Source: Tribonema minus (taxonomy: Eukaryota; Sar; Xanthophyceae; Tribonematales; Tribonemataceae). Taken from it: a stretch of DNA of 64,000 nt. The stretch lies in the NCBI GenBank assembly GCA_017506865.1, contig JAFCMP010000549.1, forward strand, positions 248,001-312,000, in the 5' to 3' direction. Under the pieces are notes generated by a model, which was not told the DNA's origin, ran no database searches, and worked only from the letters and a program-made list of their open reading frames with translations. Below, piece by piece: positions 46,227 to 56,459 of the stretch. A program made the position numbers and the translations under genes. Position 1 is the first letter of the stretch; each line of letters begins with the position of its first letter.

Positions 46227-49200
46227 CTACCCCCTCTTCGCAAACTCTGCCGGAACTTCAACTTCAACTTCAACATCACGCCGCGCCGCGTCGAACAGCA
46301 CCGGTATGCCGTCCCAGCACTTGTGGTAGTCGACGTCGAGATTGCGCGCGGCGAGCGCGCGGCGCGACACGCGCAGCATCGCCCCCGTCTCAAACATGAA
46401 GGCGAGACCGCTGTTGAAGTGCGTGGGGGCGAGCGCTGCTGCGGAGGCGGCGGCGAACGTCGCAGCGTCGGGCCCGTGCGCCGTCAGGCACGGGTGCAGC
46501 GATGACCCCCCCGGTTGGAAGCCCACTTTGGCGTCGTAGCTGCCCCAGATCTGCATGAGTGGGGGACCCTAGAAGTGTGAAAACACCATGAAGTATGTAT
46601 TTGTTGAAGTACAGACACGTGGGGTGCAGTGGCGCTCCACCTGGCTGGAAGCCCACTTTCGCGTCGTAGCTGCCCCAGATCTGAATGCGCGGGGACCGCA
46701 GTAATGTGAATGCCGTTTGAAGTTTGAAGTATGTATTTGTTGAAGTACAGACATGAGTGCAGCGACGCTCCGCCCGGCTACAAAGCCGACTTTGGCGTCG
46801 TAGCTGCCCCAGATCTGCATGTGTAGGGACCACGGTAATGTGAAGTGATTTGCAATTTGAAACATGTAATTGATGAAAATACGACCTTGGAATCGTAGCT
46901 GCCCAGATCTGCATGCGTGAGGAGCACCATAACTTGAAGTGTGTGTTTTGTTGAAGTGCAGCAGTGGGCATTCGCCAACGTGTGCCCGAAGGTCATCGCT
47001 ACCTCACGAGACGTGTTTAAACAGTACCTGGAGGCAGTGCCCATCTGCGTTTTTTCACTGTGATGGACTTTTACGGCATCGAATTCCAGCACTAATTTGC
47101 AGCGTGCCCGTGTTTTTTAAATTAAAAAGACGGTGGTGACCGCGTACATTGCTGCAGCAGAGAGGGCAGGGGGCGCTGATGCACTCCCTGAGGACCGCTT
47201 CAGCGCACTTTGCGGTTAATTAACCGCAACTGCTGCATGTGCAACTGCTGCGTGTGCAGCAGTTGCGGCATGTGCAGTGACAGCACACAACTATGGTGGC
47301 TGTGTGCTGGCTGGCAACCTACAGCAGTGCTCAACATACCCATGTACTCTCGCGTTGATGTGGCGTCGCCCGTCATGCGCAGTAGCGCATTTCTCAAGTG
47401 GCTCAGCAAGAAGGGGCTGCCACCAGTCAGGCGGCACGTTCAAGTACCACTTCTCCCTGCAGCATGCGGTCATACCGACATGTACACGTGGGCAGTAGTA
47501 CTGAAACGCGCCCCCTGGCGCCAATGTATATACCGTATGTGTAATTAATGCTCACCAAGTATTGTGACTGGCTGGCTTGGGTCAGGCAGCAAAGGTGTCC
47601 CAGTTTTGAAGAGGTCACCTAACCCTAATCCTACCTCTAACCCAAACCCAGAGGGAGTGCATCAGCGCCCCATGCCCTCTCTGCAGCAGCAATGTATGCG
47701 GTCGCCACCGTATCGATCAAGGTGGTGCTGCGGAAGTAACGCTGGAATTCGATGCCCTCGATACCCATCACGGTGAAATCGTGGGTGGGCACTGCCTCCA
47801 GGTACCGTTCAAAAACGGCAGGTGAGGTAGCTACGACCTTTGCACAACCCATTGGCGAATGCCCACTGCAGCAGTGACCCTGACAGCCCTAGGGCCATGG
47901 CCGCTACGGCTGTGGTCGTGACAGGGTGGTCTTAAGTACGCTGAAGTTGAGGTTGAAGTTCGTAGCTGCCCCCAGTTAGCTGCCTCAGACCTGCACAAGC
48001 CAGCAAACTTTCATGAATGTGACCTACTGTACACCGTAGAGTATGAGTCCAATAGACGTGTACGGGGAGGGCAAGCGACTGCTGGCAATGGCACTTGAGC
48101 TTACCAGGTCAAGCGCCATGCACCACGATCGTGTCCCCAATACGCATGTGTATCACACTCGCGCTAGCGCGCTAGAGCAGTACTCACCATGCTCCGTGCA
48201 GTCGCTCATTATGTTTTAATTCATAATGTTAACGCGGGCGGGTGTCATTGTGGAGGCTGACAGCTACGCACTGCACACACGCTGATCATCACACACACAC
48301 GAGCTTGCTGGCGCGCTGCAGCAGCGCTCAACATCCTCATGTACTCTGGCTCACGACGTTGACACGGCAGCACAACACTCTCAATTAGCGCACTTCAAAC
48401 AGGCCTGAAAACACACCACCACCAGGGGCCGTGTCCTGACGCACATGCGCACAATACATCTCTACCAACAGCGAAAACATCCAGAAGCGTGTTGAAGTAG
48501 CACTGTTGAACTCGCGCGCAGCAGCAGTGCTCACCATCCCTATATGCTCGCTCATGACGTTGACGTGATACCACGGCGGCCGAAACATGTTATCCTGTGT
48601 TGAGGTAGCACTGTTGAAGTTGCATGAAAGTAGCACTGCATATTGAACTTGCGCGCAGCAGCAGCAGTGCTCACCATCCCCATGTACTCGCTCATGACGT
48701 TGACGTGATACCACGGTGGCCGAAACGTGTTCTCCTGCACCATCCATCGCGGTGGGAATATGACAAAGTCGGCGACGGCTGTGCCGGGCTCGTCTGAAGG
48801 TGCCGTAAAGACGGTGTAGATGGAGGGGTCGGGGTGGTCGTAGGTGACGCTGTTCATGCAGCAGAAGTCTTCCAGGCAGTAGAGGAATGGCACGTAGTTG
48901 CCTGCGTGCGTGTGCGCAGTGAGCGATGCAAGAGTCGTGTGCGCGGTAAGGTAACAAGAAACGAGACAGCGTCACATGAGTGCCTGGCTGCATGCGCACG
49001 GTGAGAGATGATGAACGACATCGCTTTGCATGAACCTTAAGTTCAACACCAGCTTCAAGTCGTAAAGGTGACGCTGTTCGTGCAGCAGAAGTCTTCCAGG
49101 CAGTAGAGAAACGGTGCGTAGTTGCCTGTGCGCGTGTGCAGTAAGAGATGCAAGAGACGTGTGCACAGCGTTATGCGAGTGTCACACAAGTGATTGGCTG

Positions 49201-52200
49201 CACTTGCACAGTGAGAAGTGGGTGAGGATCGACACCGCTGTTGTTCATGCAGCAGAAGTCCTCCAGGCAGTAGAGGAACAGCGCGTAGGTGCCTTTTCGC
49301 GTGTGCGCAGTGAGAGATGCGAGACGCATGCGCAGTGAGGAAACGAGGAACGCAGTGAACAGCCAGACGTGTGCGCAGTGAGAGATGCGAAATGCGTGTG
49401 CGTACTGAGACCACAAGAAATGTATGCGCAGTGAGACGACGAGAACGTGTGCGCAGTGAGACACCAAAAGGCATGTTGCAGTGAGACAATGAGAAACATG
49501 TGCGCAGTGAGATGTTGAAAAATGTGTGCGCCGTGAGAGAACGAGAAACGTGTGCACAGTGAGACAACGAGAATCGTGTGCACAGTGAGACAACGAGAGA
49601 CGTGTGCGCAGTGAGACAATCAGAAACGTGTGCGCAGTGGGGTAGTGCAGTGGGGTATTGGAAAAAGGTGTGCGCAATGAGACAACTAGAAACATATACA
49701 CAGCGAGATAACGAGAGTCAAAACCACGTTACATCTTGCTCACCGCGCCGACCATAAAGTCTACACTTGAGTTGATGCTCACTGGTGGCCGCTTCGCACA
49801 TGCAGTCAACCTCAGTACGCAGCAGCACTCAGCTTGCTCACCAACATGCAGCAGTGCTCAACTCGCTCACCACGCCCACCACATGCACTTGAGACAGTGC
49901 TGGGCGCTGCACACATGCTGTCAACCTCAATTTGCAGCAACGCTCAGCTCGCTCACTAATTTCAACACATGAACTCGAGACAGTGCGGGGCACTGCGTTC
50001 GTACTGTCACACTCGATGCGCAGCACCGCCCAGCTCGTTCTTCAACATGCCGCAGTGCTCAACTCGCCCACCGCGTCAACCTCGATGCACAGCAACGCTC
50101 AGCTCGCTCACCGCGCGAAACACATGAACTTGAGAAAGTGGTCACTGCGTACACGCTGTCAAACTCAATTCCAGCGAGGCTCAACTCCCTCAGTGCGCCA
50201 ACCATATGTTCTTACCCTTGAGACTATGCTCACTGCTGGCCACTGCAAATACACATTGTCGAGTAACATGCAGCAGTAACATGCAGCAATGCTCTGCTCG
50301 CTCACCGTGCCACGCGACCACGATGAAGGGCGAGTTAGCGGCGGTGGCCTCAAACAGGTCATGTTGCTCACCGCGCCTAAAAACACACACTTGAGACGGC
50401 GCCAACTACTGGGTGCTGCAGACATGCTGTTCATATTCGATCCGCAGCAGCGCTCAGCTCATTCACTATTTTAAACACATGATCTTGAGACAGTGCTGAA
50501 GCTGTGCACTTGCTGTCAAATTCAATTTGCAGCAACGCTCAGCTCCCTCACCACACTCCAACATGCAGCAGCGCTCATACACTCACGGCACCAACCATGG
50601 AGTCTACACTTGAGCCGGTGCTCATTGCTGGCGCTGCATATGCACACTGTCATGCTCAATTGGCAGCAACGCTCAGCTCCCTCACCGTGCCACGCGACCA
50701 CGTTGAAGGGCGAATGAGCAGCTGTGGCCTCAAACAACTGGCCCATGTACTTGTGAGTCAGGACCCACGGTTCGGCAGTAGCCTCTTCGGTGTCGTCATA
50801 CGCGGCTTTCGGGAACCTGGAATGGGCAGCAGTGAGTGATGGTGACGATCAGATAGTGCTGAGGCCCGCAACATGGTGCTTGCAATTAAACTCGCACTTT
50901 CTTGGCTTGAGATTGAGCTGCAGTGGTACACGGTGGCGTGATGTCAGACAGTCTACAGAGTGTCTACGAAGATGTTGAGGTTGGGAGTGAAGCAGTAGTT
51001 AAGTGTACGAATATGGTGTTTTATAAATAAATACTGCTCGGCATGTACTTGTCCATGTTTTGAACTTATGACAATCTTCAACTTCCAGTACTGCATGCAG
51101 CGTTAGGTAATAACAGTCCGATGATGATGATCATCAGCGCTGCCTGCACGCACATGTCAACACCTGATAAGACTTGCCGAGGTAGTTGCAACCTTGCTTC
51201 AACTGGCATGCAGGTTCAGGCCCCAGCTATGTCAGGATGCAAATTCCGCTTTGAAAGGGGTGTGCGTATATTGTAGATCTATAGCCTCTCACTCAGCACT
51301 TGCACATACTTCTAAGGACTCTTGAGCTATCTTTCTCACAGAGGACGATCGACTGACAGAGGTGGTGAGTGATGTGAGTGTTAATAGTGGCATTCTCACA
51401 TGCCAGCTATGCCTAAGTGTTGCCGCGCAAATCCGAAACCATGCATAACGCCACACTCTGCAGTGTTATTGTATGTGTTCAGCGAGCAATACATGCTTCT
51501 ACAGATCACAAGAAATGGCAAAGAAACGGCGGTTCATAACTGAAAAACACAGCGCTGGTACTGAACTCACTTGATGTCGCGAGGGTTGGCCAAACCGTTG
51601 GAGCCAATGGGTCCCAAATCCGGCAGTGTGAAGTGGCCCTTGAAGATCTGCCATGAAAATCATAAACAACACATAGTGAAGTGTCATGACAATCATGAAT
51701 ATCCACAGTGAAGTGGCCCTTAAAGATCTGGCATGAAAATCATGAACCAGCAAAGCGAAGTGTCATGAAAATCACGAATGACCACGGAAAAGAGGCAACA
51801 CAACAATATTTCGTTGCTTTGCATACATGCAATGGTCTTTGCCTGCCCTGCCTGCTTGCCCCTTAGCGTAGTACAAAGAGGCCTGCGAAAGATCTGCCTC
51901 AAATGTCTTGAACAACCATGTTGAAGTGTCATGACAATTGTGGACAACCACAGCTGCCAGGAAGTGGCCATGAAATTCATGGACAAAGAAGCTTACATCA
52001 GTGACCGCAGCCATGCACGTCAAATCACGGCGGCAGGCGCTGACGCGATAAAATCCGCGCAAAGTAGCCTTTGAGGGTGCGCCATGAAGTTAATGATTGG
52101 CGACAGAAAATCATGGAGCATTGCAGCGGCAGGCACATAATGACGCAATTGCATCAGTGGTACATAGCATTATGAAGCGACAGATTATGAATACTTCTGA

Positions 52201-54304
52201 AGTTGTACTTCAAATACTTCAAACTCCAGTTGTTGAGATTTTGCGAAACTCATCATGCCGGCAAATTATGAAAACTTCACAGTAAATATCAAATTATGAT
52301 TTCTTGGTTTGGCTAACCCTAACCCTGACCCAAACCTAATCCTGCATTCACATCAAAGTGCTGTGCGCTTGTACGAGGGGCGGTCACAATTGGCAGACGT
52401 ATATGAGTTGATGCATAATCACCCATGTCAGCTCAGTCCAACTTCAGCTTGCTGCTCTCCATCTTGCCGTCTTGCGGTTTCCTCACAGTTTCACTTCAAC
52501 TTCAACTTTTCAACTGCATCTGTCGCGCAGTTGCTTCAAGAATGAGCCAGCAGCCTTGCGATGCTGGACATGAGGCGAGCTTCATGAAGTTTCATCAGCC
52601 TTACACGGAAAGCGCGCCACAGTACACCTGGCGAGCCGAGCGTACTCTGGCTGAACAGTGCTTCTCAGAACATTTGCATTGAACAAAGCGTCGTCAGCCA
52701 GCGCGCTCCTGATCCAAATTTATAGCTACCCTCCTTACCGTGCGAAATCGACGTTGAGAAGCCTGATCTTGAAGTATTGGGCAGCTTCAACAATTGGTTC
52801 CGCATCGCTTGGTCCTAGTTCTGATCCTCACTGGCTTCCATGCGGAATACGAAACTATGAGTCGGAGAAATTTACTGGCAAGAGCCGAAGAATCCCGATA
52901 CGCATGTAGCAGAATCCAGGCACCACACCACCAACACTTCTGAGTAACAATACATGGCACCACACGCCGCCATTGTGCCACACAGGCCACACTAATGGTT
53001 ATTGTCGCGGACCCAACAGAGACGCTCACGAGGACACTTGCACACAGCATCAGCGATGATCATGATGAAACACTCACGAGGACGCTTGCATGCTGTATCA
53101 GCGCCCGCTGCCGGTCGCTCGACTACAAACAACACCAATCACAACTAATAATAATAATGGTAATGGTAATGGCGCCTTGATGATCATGATGAAAACGCTC
53201 ACGAGGACGCTTGCATACTGTATCAGCGCCCGCTACTGGATGCTCGAGTGCAAACAACACCAATCACAACTGGCGCCACACACCCAAGCATCTGAGGCGG
53301 CGCTCTGTGACACTAGTATTACTAATGCAAGTTTAGCAGAGCGACGCACCTCCAGCACATAGCCACGCGCGCCGGCTCCCTCCGCTCCCCTCTCCCCCTC
53401 CCCCTCCCCCTCCCCCGCCGCCGCCAGTGCAACGTTGAACTTGATGCCCCGAGGCACCACCACAACGCTCCGCGGCGGCACCGTCAGCGACCCGAACTCC
53501 GTCTTCAACACCAGCGTGCCCAGCTGCGGGACGATGAGCATGTCGCCGTCCGCGTTGGAGAAGGCCGCGCGTGAATTCATGGATGAATTCACGGCGTACA
53601 CGTGGATCGCCACGCCGTCCTTGCGCGCGGCGTCGCCGGCGCCCGCCACCGTCTCGAGCCCCCTGATGAAGTCGACGGGTTTGTCGGGGGGCGGCAGGGG
53701 GATGGGACCCCAGCGCAACTGGTTGGGCTCCGCGGTGCAGTTGGCTGCAGCTGCCGAGGAGAAATCGGCCAGCAGGCGGCCTTCCGGCTCTGCCAGGGTG
53801 TAGGGGGAGTGCCCTACGGAGGGGCGGATGCGGTACAGCCAGCTGCGCAGGTTCATGCTGGGAGGGAGCAGCAACAACAGCAGCACAAGGGTAAGAGAGT
53901 GCTTGATCGCAGCCTTTCTAGTACTGCTGATGGATGTTGTTACACCGACGACTTCAGTTGGAGTCGTAATGGTGATGGAATCTCACAAGAGCAAGCAGCA
54001 AGCAGCAAGCAGCAGCTATGTCGGTGTCCTGAGCTGCTTCGAAAGGCAACAGCAGACATGCTCATTGCAAGGCAACAAAGCACTTGCACTAGAAACAATC
54101 TGCATCCAGGTCTACAGTCCAAGATATCGTAGCGCACCTGCGCGGCACGGTGAACGCTGTGCCAGACAGCTGCTCAGCCACCAGGCCATAGGGACATACT
54201 TGAGGGTTGTTTTGAGCTCGCGGCAGTGCTCCTGGCAGCGCCTCGCTCTCGAGATGCCCGCCCCATCCCGTCAAGTACTCGGAGTCGCTGGGCGGTGCAG
54301 CCAT
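46227..54304 (-). CDS. HGD: Homogentisate 1,2-dioxygenase, 6 exons, complete
   Basis: Opens the aromatic ring of homogentisate with O2 to give 4-maleylacetoacetate in tyrosine and phenylalanine catabolism, using non-haem Fe(II), usually in the cytosol. Exons: 54138-54304, 53350-53842, 51571-51647, 50686-50816, 48675-48901 and 46227-46550; all phases agree, 472 codons against 445 in human. Family signatures in order: [44 protein letters not shown]-type [71 protein letters not shown] and YHKCW. By alignment to the human enzyme the iron ligands are His355, Glu361 and His390, with active-site His312. The extra length is an Ala/Gly/Glu loop in exon 2 and a Val-Glu tail made by the local GTTGAAGTTGAAG words. 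The ATG at 54304 starts [16 protein letters not shown], parallel to the human N-terminus. Confidence 0.95.
46640..46935 (-). repeat. Three copies of HGD exon 6 acceptor edge
   Basis: The true edge at 46550 (sense CAG then ATCTGGGGCAGCTACGACGC) recurs near 46680, 46815 and 46910. The first two keep the acceptor AG and an open frame ([11 protein letters not shown]); the third has a one-base loss. Each is separated by a block with TTGAAGTACAGACA. Period about 95-135 bp. Confidence 0.88.
46960..47880. mobile_element. Fold-back (inverted-repeat) element in HGD intron 5
   Basis: Two arms of about 230 bp (46960-47191 and 47645-47880) are inverted copies of each other at roughly 75-80% identity by eye, around a 450-bp centre. 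Both arms look like one diverged coding fragment (shared QYLEAVP/RYLEAVP and AAAERA-coding ends) of a protein I do not recognise; neither is complete. The centre holds a perfect 16-bp palindrome and a degenerate copy of the HGD exon 5 donor edge. It may be a fold-back transposon or an inverted duplication of a captured gene piece. No transposase is present. Confidence 0.5.
47212..47227. repeat. Perfect 16-bp palindrome
   Basis: GCGGTTAATTAACCGC, at the inner edge of the left fold-back arm. It is followed by a second CTGCTGCATGTGCAACTGCTG self-complementary stretch to about 47276. Confidence 0.8.
48320..48590 (-). repeat. Copies of HGD exon 5 donor edge
   Basis: GCTCACCATCCCCATGTACTC at the true edge (48669) recurs with changes at about 48530-48585 and 48325-48365, and again near 47322-47365 within the fold-back element. 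The nearest copy still encodes [13 protein letters not shown] before GTGAGC. Confidence 0.8.
49030..49330 (-). repeat. Two copies of HGD exon 5 acceptor half
   Basis: GCAGCAGAAGTCTTCCAGGC and the flanking 70 bp of exon 5 recur near 49082 and 49250, upstream of the true exon (48675-48901). They still encode [11 protein letters not shown] and [12 protein letters not shown] but stop short of the catalytic half. Confidence 0.88.
49360..49720. repeat. About 11 units of a 29-bp minisatellite
   Basis: Unit GTGTGCGCAGTGAGACAACG with GAGAAAC after it. The GTGTGCGCAGTGAGAG word is present in the intron 3' end next to HGD exon 5 (48905-48925) and in both exon 5 copies, so the array derives from that acceptor region. 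Confidence 0.85.
50285..50375 (-). repeat. Copy of HGD exon 4 donor half
   Basis: About 75 bp matching the end of exon 4 (50686-50760), still open in frame as [18 protein letters not shown] before a GTGAGC donor. Surrounding bases 49760-50640 are filled with looser CAGCAACGCTCAGCTC/GCTCAC repeats from the same junction. Confidence 0.85.
51700..51960 (-). repeat. Copies of HGD exon 3 acceptor edge
   Basis: The edge at 51647 (plus-strand GAAGATCTGCCATGAAAATC) recurs near 51720 (GTGGCCCTTAAAGATCTGGC) and, more diverged, near 51893. The first copy keeps the exon start encoding IFKGHFT; its AG lies one base further into the exon. Confidence 0.7.
53020..53275. repeat. 125-bp tandem duplication with (TAA)/(GGTAAT) microsatellite
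   Basis: GATGATCATGATGAAA, CTCACGAGGACGCTTGCAT and CAAACAACACCAATCACAAC occur in order twice (53052 and 53180), with a third partial unit before. It lies in HGD intron 2; the rest of that intron (51970-53000) shows only a telomere-like tract at 52311-52345. Confidence 0.85.
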
Positions 54305-54568
54305 GGCTCAGGCGAGTAGTAATCAAGCTAAGCTGGTATGAAGCAGGAGAAAGCACTTGCTGCTGCTACTCGTTTAAAGCTGCTTGAATGCCTGCGTCTC
54401 TGACCTCACTGTCAACGTTTTACTTCAAGTTCAAGGTTCAAGTTGCAGTTTGCAGTTGCACTTGAAGTACTGAAAAAAACGAATCAGGCACGAGTTGCGG
54501 CATGGGACTCCATTGGGCAGTTTGCACACGCGCTGCCGGCGACCTCCATGATAGGTCTGTCTGTGGGC

Positions 54569-54597
54569 TGAAGTATAACATTCAATGTTATACTTCA
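54569..54597. repeat. 29-bp palindrome
   Basis: TGAAGTATAACATT and AATGTTATACTTCA, 14-bp perfect arms around one base. It begins and ends with the TGAAGT word common in this window. It could form a hairpin or bind a dimer; it lies inside a plus-strand open frame of doubtful status. Confidence 0.7.
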
Positions 54598-56344
54598 TGG
54601 GCGGGTGGTAGCAATCAACCCGACCTCGAACGCACCAACGCCAAAGCACACTTTGAAAGATTCGCCTGCACTGCCGAATTCCAGGCGAATGGCCACAACT
54701 TGTATTACCAAGACTTGTCGCGCCACAAAGAACAGCCCGATTACTCGATGGGCGATCAGGATTCAATGGGATACCTTACAGACAGTGCCGGCATCAAAAC
54801 CATGCTCGAAGACGGCAAACGGCCCACCTGTTTTCCTCCCAGCAAACCCTCTGTCTGGCGCCACCCACCCCATGTCCCTCCGTGTCCTCCTTGCTTTTTC
54901 TGCGTTTTTGGCTTTTGTGTTCTGCAATTGGCTCCATCTTATTCACAACCACGCACCACACCAGGGTGCAGCGTAGGCAGCCTTTTGTAAAAGAAAGGCC
55001 GCATTGACGCGCAGCGCCACCTCCAGTGCCGCTGCCGCCGCTGCAGCCGCTGCCGCAGCGCCTCGGCTATGCCAAACCTGAAGTACGTGCTCATGCCTCT
55101 AATGTTATGCCTGCCGCAAAGCCCCAAAAGAGATGGGCGGGGTGGAGCCTCTCTTTGACTTGAGAAAAAGACAGGGACGAGACAACCAGCACGATGTGCA
55201 CCTCGAGTTGGCTGTATTAGCCAGAGACCCCACATGCTGCTTTGCCGCACCAGCTCCAACGAGGACAGCGCGTGCTGCATGCATGCGTATGCACTACGAT
55301 GTGCTGTTGGGAACTACATTCTGAGGCTGCATCTACGCGCCAAACATCCAGCTTCTCTCGAGACCTCGACACATACGCCCATGGTGAGCATTGCAAGGGT
55401 GGCTCAAGCGGTGCACATGTCTGCGCAGCATTGAACATGGATGTCCACTCTGCGCGAGTTCTAGAATCATTGGGTACATTGGTGTTGCTTGCATCATGTT
55501 GTGTGCCCTTTGTGCCATGAGTGCCCATATATGTAGCCCGGGAACAGCAGGCCGAAGCCAGCAACGTCTTGCATGTGATGACTCCGTGCCATATGACAGC
55601 TGAAGTTCTTGTTATGATTGCAAGTCACAATAGCACGTATAGAGATGACACAAGGTTGGCAGATCAGGCAAGACAGTGGCCACAGCCCAGACACAAAGCC
55701 GGAGCAGACAAATACACCGAACACAAACAACCCGACACACCTGTAGGGACCAACGGCATTACATGTAGATACGGTGGCGGTATGGCAGATCTGATCAGAG
55801 AGCGACACGAAGGGGATTGGCACGAGGTGGCAGCGGCAGCACGCTGTTGGGATAAAGAGTGGTTGTGGCAGTGCTCAGGGCCCAAACGTCAGCGTCAGCG
55901 GCGGCGTCGCCACGTGGCGACGACCGGCAGCACCGCCACTTGGCGGCGCCCGCTGAGCGCTGTGTGTGGACTGTGGCTGCAACCAGGAGGGGCGGGGATG
56001 CTAATGGAAGGCGCGTGCACGCGCTGCCGCTGCTGCGTCTCTAGTAGGGGAGCGTTCGAGACGATAACTAGATGGAGGTAGTGTGCTCTGCGGGTCCATG
56101 CGTTGGGTGGCGGTGGTAGTTGAGAGTAACCTAACTTGTAGTACCCTTGGAATTGCGACGGAAAACGGCTTGGAGCGGTGAGATAAAATACAGTGCGCGT
56201 GCGCGCACCCCCCCCCCGTGCGCCGCGCGTTGCACTTGTGCAAGTGTCAACAGTAAGATACAGGTAGGTAGGTACCTTTGGGAACATGGCTCGCATAATT
56301 CGCCGACTGCTGCTCGCGGGGCGTACACATGTACCCCCTCTGCA

Positions 56345-56450
56345 GCCCCCCCCCCCCCCCCCTGGAGATTTGTTGTCCATCCCCCCCCCCCGATTTCTTG
56401 CCCCTTGCCCCTCCTTCCCCCCCTGGCCCGGGCAGTAGTGACCCCCCCCT
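56345..56450 (-). terminator. Sense-strand G-rich runs just after the symporter stop
   Basis: Five or more G runs of 7 to 17 bases (for example 56346-56362 and 56381-56391) begin about 15 bases after the stop at 56460. The same pattern follows the HGD stop. Confidence 0.3.
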
Positions 56451-56459
56451 CCTCTCACT

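Larger units (their letters stand above)
54305..56459. other. Intergenic region between symporter stop and HGD start
   Basis: 2,155 bp. The right end (about 56200-56459) is G-rich on the sense strand, just after the symporter stop. The centre (54500-54990) has a plus-strand open frame of 162 codons with normal amino-acid mix in its middle (for example HNLYYQDLSRHKEQPDYSMG), possibly a relic of another gene or element; I recognise no family. A near-perfect 29-bp palindrome lies at 54569-54597. The stretch nearest HGD should hold its promoter; no motif stands out. About 55150-55850 shows nothing recognisable. Confidence 0.5.

Noticed and set aside
45510-46505. Plus-strand 331-codon open frame
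   Set aside because: Runs across poly-C tracts and antisense to the catalytic C-terminus of HGD; no protein character.
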